Shown in pieces: positions 6,483 through 10,323 of a stretch of 10,323 nucleotides of DNA (the stretch's first letter is position 1; each line of letters begins with the position of its first letter). Source of the stretch: JBEBBU01 sp041158225 (GTDB taxonomy: Bacteria > Pseudomonadota > Gammaproteobacteria > Methylococcales > Methylococcaceae); contig JBEBBU010000181.1 of assembly GCA_041158225.1 (NCBI GenBank), positions 1-10,323 of the forward strand, given 5' to 3'. The notes below the pieces were generated by a model, which searched no databases, was not told the DNA's origin, and was given only the letters and a program-made list of their open reading frames with translations. Made by a program: the position numbers and the translations under genes.

Positions 6483-6982
6483 CATTTACCTCCAAGTCGT
6501 GCCAGCTTCTGCTGGGTCTGGTGATGATGCACATGGCAAAGCGCCACCGCAAGGGCATCACTGGCATCCAGGGCAAGGGCGTCATGAATCGACATCAGAT
6601 AGCGCACCATGTGCTGCACCTGGGTCTTGTCGGCACTACCCTTGCCTGTCACAGCCAGTTTGACCTGACGTGCCGAGTATTCAAATACAGGAAGGCCAGT
6701 GGCAATACCACCACAGATGGCAGCACCACGCGCCTGCCCCAGCTTGAGCGCCGAATCAGCATTCTTGTGCAGAAATACCTGTTCGATGGCAAAGACTTCG
6801 GGCTGGTGCACCCGTACCAGTTCCGCCACGCCCTCATAGATGCAGCGCAGACGCTGGGGAAACTCATCATGCGCATCGGCTGCCCGGATACAGCCCGCCT
6901 CCACCAGTCGCGGACGGTCGAGATAGTCAATAATGCCAAAACCCGTCACCCGCGAACCGGGATCAATACCGATCACCCGCAT
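6479..6982 (-). CDS. ruvC: RuvC, Holliday junction resolvase (crossover junction endodeoxyribonuclease)
   Basis: RuvC is a dimeric RNase H-fold nuclease that cuts Holliday junctions symmetrically with Mg2+. The protein is 167 residues (E. coli 173). The four catalytic acids are all present: D7 in GIDPGS, E67 in FAIEQVF, and D139 and D142 in LALDASDALAVALCH. The dimer and DNA-contact region HKNADSALKLGQARGAA (72-88) is typical. The ATG at 6982 gives the standard N-terminus MRVIGIDPG. No Shine-Dalgarno is visible in the 18-base gap after yebC (GTGTTCCTGTC precedes the ATG), so initiation may rely on coupling to yebC. The stop overlaps ruvA. Confidence 0.97.
   Translation of the reverse strand: MRVIGIDPGSRVTGFGIIDYLDRPRLVEAGCIRAADAHDEFPQRLRCIYEGVAELVRVHQPEVFAIEQVFLHKNADSALKLGQARGAAICGGIATGLPVFEYSARQVKLAVTGKGSADKTQVQHMVRYLMSIHDALALDASDALAVALCHVHHHQTQQKLARLGGKW
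6489..6493 (-). promoter_or_regulatory. Ribosome binding site of ruvA (GGAGG)
   Basis: A full GGAGG within the last codons of ruvC. It stands 6 bases before the GTG at 6482 and 3 bases before the ATG at 6485, so spacing favours GTG. Because it is inside ruvC, ruvA translation is probably coupled to ruvC. Confidence 0.7.
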
Positions 6983-7000
6983 GACAGGAACACGGACAGA

Positions 7001-7747
7001 TCAGCCAATCTGCGCAAGTACTTCCTCACTGATATCAGCGTTGGAGTAGACATTCTGCACATCATCCAGATCTTCCAGACGCTCGACCAGACGGATCAGT
7101 TTTTCAGCATCTTCGAGTTCCAGTGCCACCGAGGTGCTAGCCCTCAGCGTGACCTCTGCAGATTCAGGCGCCAGACCTGCAGCCTTGAGCGCATCGCGCA
7201 CGACCTCGAACTGCTCAGGCTGGGTAATGACCTCAAAGCTGCCGTCTTCCAATACCTGCATGTCATCAGCACCGGCATCCAGTGCTTTTTCCATCAGCAG
7301 CGCTTCATCCGCGCTGCTGGCAAAGTTGATAACGCCGATTTTGGAAAAAAGGTAAGCCACGGAACCATCGGTACCCAGATTGCCACCCGCCTTGCTGAAA
7401 GCATGACGCACCTCAGCTACGGTGCGATTGCGGTTATCGGTCAGGCAGTCCACCATGATGGCGGTTCCGCCGGTACCATAGCCCTCATAACGGACTTCTT
7501 CATAGTTGTCGCCATCAGCAGCGCCGGAGCCTTTCTTGATGGCACGCTCAACGGTATCTCTGGACATATTGGCGGTGAATGCCTTGTCCATGACCGCGCG
7601 GAGACGCGGATTGTTGGATGCATCCGGGCCACCGGTACGGCTGGCTACCGTGATTTCACGAATCAGCTTGGTAAAAAGCTTGCCGCGACGCGCATCCTGA
7701 GCGCCCTTGCGATGCTGGATATTGGCCCACTTGGAATGACCCGCCAT
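7001..7747 (-). CDS. yebC: YebC/TACO1 family protein (translation or transcription regulator)
   Basis: A 248-residue member of the YebC/PmpR/TACO1 family (E. coli YebC 246). The N-terminus MAGHSKWANIQHRKGAQDARRGK is the diagnostic family signature and lies in the nucleic-acid-binding first domain. RGKLFTKLIREI, the NPRLRAVMDKA block, and YEGYGTGGTAIMVDCLTDNRNRT (about 88-110) are also typical. Family members have been described as DNA-binding regulators (PmpR in Pseudomonas), as a mitochondrial translation activator (TACO1) and more recently as factors helping ribosomes through proline-rich stretches; the role here cannot be decided from sequence. The ATG at 7747 has AGGA 8 bases upstream. 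It heads the ruv-tol block, with ruvC 18 bases downstream. Confidence 0.96.
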   Translation of the reverse strand: MAGHSKWANIQHRKGAQDARRGKLFTKLIREITVASRTGGPDASNNPRLRAVMDKAFTANMSRDTVERAIKKGSGAADGDNYEEVRYEGYGTGGTAIMVDCLTDNRNRTVAEVRHAFSKAGGNLGTDGSVAYLFSKIGVINFASSADEALLMEKALDAGADDMQVLEDGSFEVITQPEQFEVVRDALKAAGLAPESAEVTLRASTSVALELEDAEKLIRLVERLEDLDDVQNVYSNADISEEVLAQIG

Positions 7748-7789
7748 AGAACTTGTCCTTATTCTGCCCGAATGCCTCGTTAGCCCCCT

Positions 7790-7818
7790 ATGATACCCCG
7801 CCGGCGCCTAAGGGAACA
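7790..7818 (-). promoter_or_regulatory. Candidate sigma-70-type promoter for the yebC-ruv-tol block
   Basis: In the 95-base gap between the HEPN gene and yebC, a TATCAT on the minus strand (7790-7795) resembles a -10 box. It is followed 17 bases upstream by TGTTCC (7813-7818), a poor -35 match. It would give a leader of roughly 35 bases before the yebC ATG. No rho-independent terminator with a T-run is visible after the HEPN gene, so read-through from upstream is also possible. Confidence 0.3.
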
Positions 7819-7842
7819 GATGAGACGCCAGAGTTATGGATG

Positions 7843-8256
7843 CTAGACGTCCCTACGCAGGATGGCAGCAGAATACTGCAGAAAATCATCCAGATGATGG
7901 GTAATGATCGTCACGGTAATCGGCAACTGCAGCGCCTGATAGTCATGAACTGCAATATTTCTGAAACCTACCATACGCATCATGCGTTCCGCCAGTGACG
8001 GCTCAATCCAGCCAGCCTGCAGCAACAGGACAAACACATCCCGCGCACTTTGGGGAACGCCCAGACGATCACGCCGCACCAGATGCTGCCCCATGTCCAG
8101 AGCGGCTTCACAGGCGCGCTGAATGTTCAGGATAGCCGCATCCTGGCGGGTATGATTATTGGCAAAAGTATCAGGATCAGCCCAATACTCTTCGCGCACT
8201 CTTGCTACACAACGCTCGATGGCTGCTGCCTTGTTGATCAGTACATCATCAGCCAT
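7843..8256 (-). CDS. hepT: HepT-like HEPN-domain RNase toxin (DUF86)
   Basis: A 137-residue, largely helical HEPN protein of the DUF86/HepT family, the toxin half of the MntA-HepT (type VII) toxin-antitoxin system. HepT toxins are RNases, and the Shewanella pair has been shown to be silenced by AMP addition to a tyrosine. The catalytic RX4HXY motif is intact: R99, H104 and Y106 in RNIAVHDY, the tyrosine being the expected modification site. LINKAAAIERCVAR near the N-terminus and RQDAAILNIQRACEAALDMGQH (about 37-58) are typical of the family. The ATG at 8256 is chosen over longer frames because GGGGGAG lies 5 bases upstream. It overlaps the antitoxin gene by 8 bases, so the two are translationally coupled. 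Whether it is active cannot be told from sequence. Confidence 0.9.
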   Translation of the reverse strand: MADDVLINKAAAIERCVARVREEYWADPDTFANNHTRQDAAILNIQRACEAALDMGQHLVRRDRLGVPQSARDVFVLLLQAGWIEPSLAERMMRMVGFRNIAVHDYQALQLPITVTIITHHLDDFLQYSAAILRRDV

Positions 8257-8695
8257 ACACACTCCCCCGGTTCTGAATGTCACGCAAGAGAGGCGCACGC
8301 GCTTCATCCAGTGCCAGTTTTTCACTCAGGATATAACACTCAAATAATCCGGCCTGCAAAGCATCCCCCCAGAGACGGCACCCACCCTGCAAGACCTGAT
8401 ACTGCATGACAGTCGATGCGGCACGCAGATCCAGCAGATCCACATCACAGCCAAGCATCCCGGCCAGTCGGGCAGAAAGAGCCCACAACGCCAGCGGATC
8501 AGCATATCCCGCGACCAGCACCGCCAGATCAAGATCACTGCCGCTTTGGGACGTGCCCGCCATACGGCTGCCAAAGGCATACAGCGCCAGCAGGTCTGGC
8601 AAGGCAGCGCATAAGGTGGTCACCACCGGACCATCCGGGGCGAGAGCCTTTTCGATAGACAGATTGCGTGCGACTTCGCTGGTTTGGCTATCCAT
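8249..8695 (-). CDS. mntA: MntA-like minimal nucleotidyltransferase antitoxin
   Basis: A 148-residue protein of the minimal nucleotidyltransferase (MNT, DNA polymerase beta-like) family, the antitoxin partner of HEPN toxins. It has the exact GSX10DXD signature: G42-S43, ten residues, then D54-L-D56. A third metal-binding acid is probably in CDVDLLDL (D84 or D86). In the characterised Shewanella MntA this fold transfers AMP units from ATP onto the toxin tyrosine. The C-terminal part (about 95-148) is helical and probably forms the toxin contact. The ATG at 8695 has AGGGA 4 bases upstream; an open frame back to 8746 would run into the transporter gene and has no better site. It starts 25 bases after the BT1 transporter stop and overlaps the toxin by 8 bases. 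Confidence 0.9.
   Translation of the reverse strand: MDSQTSEVARNLSIEKALAPDGPVVTTLCAALPDLLALYAFGSRMAGTSQSGSDLDLAVLVAGYADPLALWALSARLAGMLGCDVDLLDLRAASTVMQYQVLQGGCRLWGDALQAGLFECYILSEKLALDEARAPLLRDIQNRGSVYG
8262..8268 (-). promoter_or_regulatory. Strong ribosome binding site of the HEPN toxin gene
   Basis: GGGGGAG located inside the antitoxin 3' end, 5 bases before the toxin ATG at 8256. It decides the toxin start and means toxin translation occurs only on mRNA that also encodes the antitoxin. Confidence 0.65.
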
Positions 8696-8720
8696 ATTAT
8701 CCCTATTTTCAGCGCCGGCA

Positions 8721-10323
8721 TTACCCTTCAGCCATGGCATCCCCATGCCTGCGTAAAACCCAGGCGGCTAGCGCAGCTGCCAGCAGGGGCAGACAGAAAC
8801 CGATGAGGATGGTCGCCCACAGCAGGCCACCGAGCTGACTATAGTCAGCCGCCTGGGTGATATGACCATCAACGGCATCTCTCACTTCACGCCGGATCAC
8901 AAAAACATGGTTGAGGTACTGGGTGCCCAACTGGGCCAGGGACAGCGCCATATTGGTGAACGCAGTCATCACAGCAAAGTAGGTAGCCTTGAGCGCCACA
9001 GGTGCCGAACGTGCAATCCAGCTCAGCATGGGAATCATCGCCACCTGCCCGAGCGGTGACTCCAGCGCGGTATCCGCCAGTGCAATGACACGCGCATCGA
9101 CCAGCCCGCCGGTATGCGCTGCTGTCCATTCGTGCATACCATAGTAAAGCCCAAGATTAGGCAGCGACAGCAGGGTACCGGTCAGCGTCAGCATGACATA
9201 GACCTGCAGGATACTGCGGCTCTGCATATAGTGACGGAACAGGAAGATGCCTGCCATGCCCAGCAGGCTGCCCAGCAGTGAGAGACGCGCCATGAATGAC
9301 TGGTCAAATCCCAGCGTATCAATCATCCACCAGCTGCTGCCGGCGCCTGGCCCCGGCATGGCACGGAACACGAAGATGACCAGCGCCGTGGCCAGCAGTT
9401 CACGCCGCTGGGCAGGACGCAAGGCGCGGGTCAACTGATGCATGATCCAGAGAATGATGACCATGGATCCGGCAAATACCGCCTCGGCACTCCAGGGCAG
9501 ATCCAGCAGCCCCATCACGATGGAATACAGCAGGAAAGCCAGCCCCCCAAGCAGTACCCATAGATTCATGACTGGCGCTACATGATCACCATCATGCGCT
9601 GCGTTCTGTATGCCCAGCATGGCCCAGTGGCGACGCTGCCGCATCGCCAGCCAGCCGGCCAGCACCACACCAAGTACTGAGACCAGTGGAATGATCAGCG
9701 CATATTCGTAAAGCCGCAGATAGAGACGCGCCTTTTCAGCACTGGCCAGCGCTTCCACACCATGAAACATGAAGACATTCACCAGCGCCACCAGTGTCGT
9801 GCCACCGATAATAGCCAGCCGCCCCAACGACTGCATACGGGTATGCTGGCGCTGCAGCGTGGCTTCATCCAGCATCTGACCGGCGTCATCCCTGAGCGGG
9901 ATGGCCTCGACCGTCATGGCATCCGCTACTGTATCCTGGATCACATAACCAGTAGGCGCCAGCAGTACGGAGAGGACATACCAGGATTCCATCGACATCC
10001 AGTGCAGCATGCCCTGATGTCCCGACAGCAGGCCTATCATGATGAACAGGCTGGCGGTAATCAGCAGCGCACTGAACACCACCAGCCAGCCTTTGTAACG
10101 CCAGGCCAGATCCACCAGATGACCAATCGGCATTTTCATGGACCAAGGCAGCAACGCCCAGAAACCGAGTGCCGCCAGAAACTCCGCACTGAGTCCCAGA
10201 TACTCCTTCACAAAAAAAGTACCGACGATAGCAGTCAGACCCGAGATACCAGCCGCCAGATAGACCATCAGCGGCGGCAGGTAAGACAGCCGGATTTCAT
10301 GCAGTCCAGGCAATACGAAAGGA
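8721..10323 (-). CDS. BT1-family (folate/biopterin-type) MFS transporter, 5' end outside window
   Basis: A polytopic membrane protein with about 12 hydrophobic helices and at least 530 residues. The frame remains open to the right edge, the first candidate start inside the window is a TTG at 10313 with no ribosome site, and the first ATG falls inside the first helix, so the true start probably lies outside. BT1-family features: LGLSAEFLAALGFWALLPWSMKMPIGHLVD in the second-helix region, APTGYVIQDTVADAMTVEAI after helix 4 (the family's acidic D-x-x-A-D-A motif), and a C-terminal VAMIPMLSWIARSAP...ATYFAVMTAFTN segment. Characterised relatives carry folate or biopterin in trypanosomatids, plastids and cyanobacteria; the substrate here is unknown. 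It ends 25 bases before the mntA-like gene and may share its transcript. Confidence 0.78.
   Translation of the reverse strand, partial: PFVLPGLHEIRLSYLPPLMVYLAAGISGLTAIVGTFFVKEYLGLSAEFLAALGFWALLPWSMKMPIGHLVDLAWRYKGWLVVFSALLITASLFIMIGLLSGHQGMLHWMSMESWYVLSVLLAPTGYVIQDTVADAMTVEAIPLRDDAGQMLDEATLQRQHTRMQSLGRLAIIGGTTLVALVNVFMFHGVEALASAEKARLYLRLYEYALIIPLVSVLGVVLAGWLAMRQRRHWAMLGIQNAAHDGDHVAPVMNLWVLLGGLAFLLYSIVMGLLDLPWSAEAVFAGSMVIILWIMHQLTRALRPAQRRELLATALVIFVFRAMPGPGAGSSWWMIDTLGFDQSFMARLSLLGSLLGMAGIFLFRHYMQSRSILQVYVMLTLTGTLLSLPNLGLYYGMHEWTAAHTGGLVDARVIALADTALESPLGQVAMIPMLSWIARSAPVALKATYFAVMTAFTNMALSLAQLGTQYLNHVFVIRREVRDAVDGHITQAADYSQLGGLLWATILIGFCLPLLAAALAAWVLRRHGDAMAEG

Noticed and set aside
6452..7783. 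A 443-codon plus-strand open frame opposite ruvC and yebC
   Set aside because: It spans two well-supported genes and their boundary, shows no recognisable domain, and is explained by the codon usage of the opposite strand.
7796..7812. GC-rich palindromic stretch (GGCGCCGGCG) as a terminator for the toxin gene
   Set aside because: The stem is very short and no T-run follows, so it does not resemble a rho-independent terminator.
8257..8325. N-terminal extension of the HEPN toxin by 23 residues
   Set aside because: The extension lies within the antitoxin gene. The ATG at 8256 has a strong ribosome site and the family begins there.

Overview
All 13 recognisable genes lie on the minus strand, so transcription runs from high to low coordinates. 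The window reads as a chromosomal housekeeping block of a Gram-negative proteobacterium, most likely a gammaproteobacterium. The evidence is a complete Tol-Pal envelope system, a Pal lipoprotein and the order yebC-ruvC-ruvA-ruvB-ybgC-tolQ-tolR-tolA-tolB-pal, which is the order known from Pseudomonas and relatives. I cannot name the genus.

In order of transcription, the right end (10323 to 8721) holds a BT1/folate-biopterin-type 12-helix transporter whose 5' end is outside the window. It is followed after 25 bases by a two-gene toxin-antitoxin module of the MntA-HepT (MNT/HEPN) type. The antitoxin nucleotidyltransferase comes first (8695 to 8249) and the HEPN RNase toxin second (8256 to 7843), with an 8-base overlap. 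A 95-base gap with a weak candidate promoter then leads into yebC (7747 to 7001).

From yebC onward the genes are tightly packed: ruvC, ruvA and ruvB (Holliday junction resolution), then ybgC (acyl-CoA thioesterase), tolQ, tolR, tolA and tolB, and pal cut off by the left edge. Several neighbours overlap by 1 to 8 bases (ruvC/ruvA, ruvB/ybgC, tolQ/tolR, tolR/tolA), which suggests translational coupling. TolQ and TolR form the proton-driven inner-membrane motor. TolA spans the periplasm. TolB and Pal are the periplasmic and outer-membrane partners used for envelope constriction at division. RuvA and RuvB move Holliday junctions and RuvC cuts them.

The least ordinary parts are: the long TolA helical domain built on a near-perfect 48-base (16-residue) tandem repeat, preceded by a TonB-like proline-rich stretch; a Pal linker that is more than half glycine; and the MntA-HepT module, with both signature motifs intact, next to a BT1 transporter and directly upstream of the conserved core block. 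No RNA genes, insertion sequences, CRISPR arrays or gene-free stretches over 300 bases were seen.
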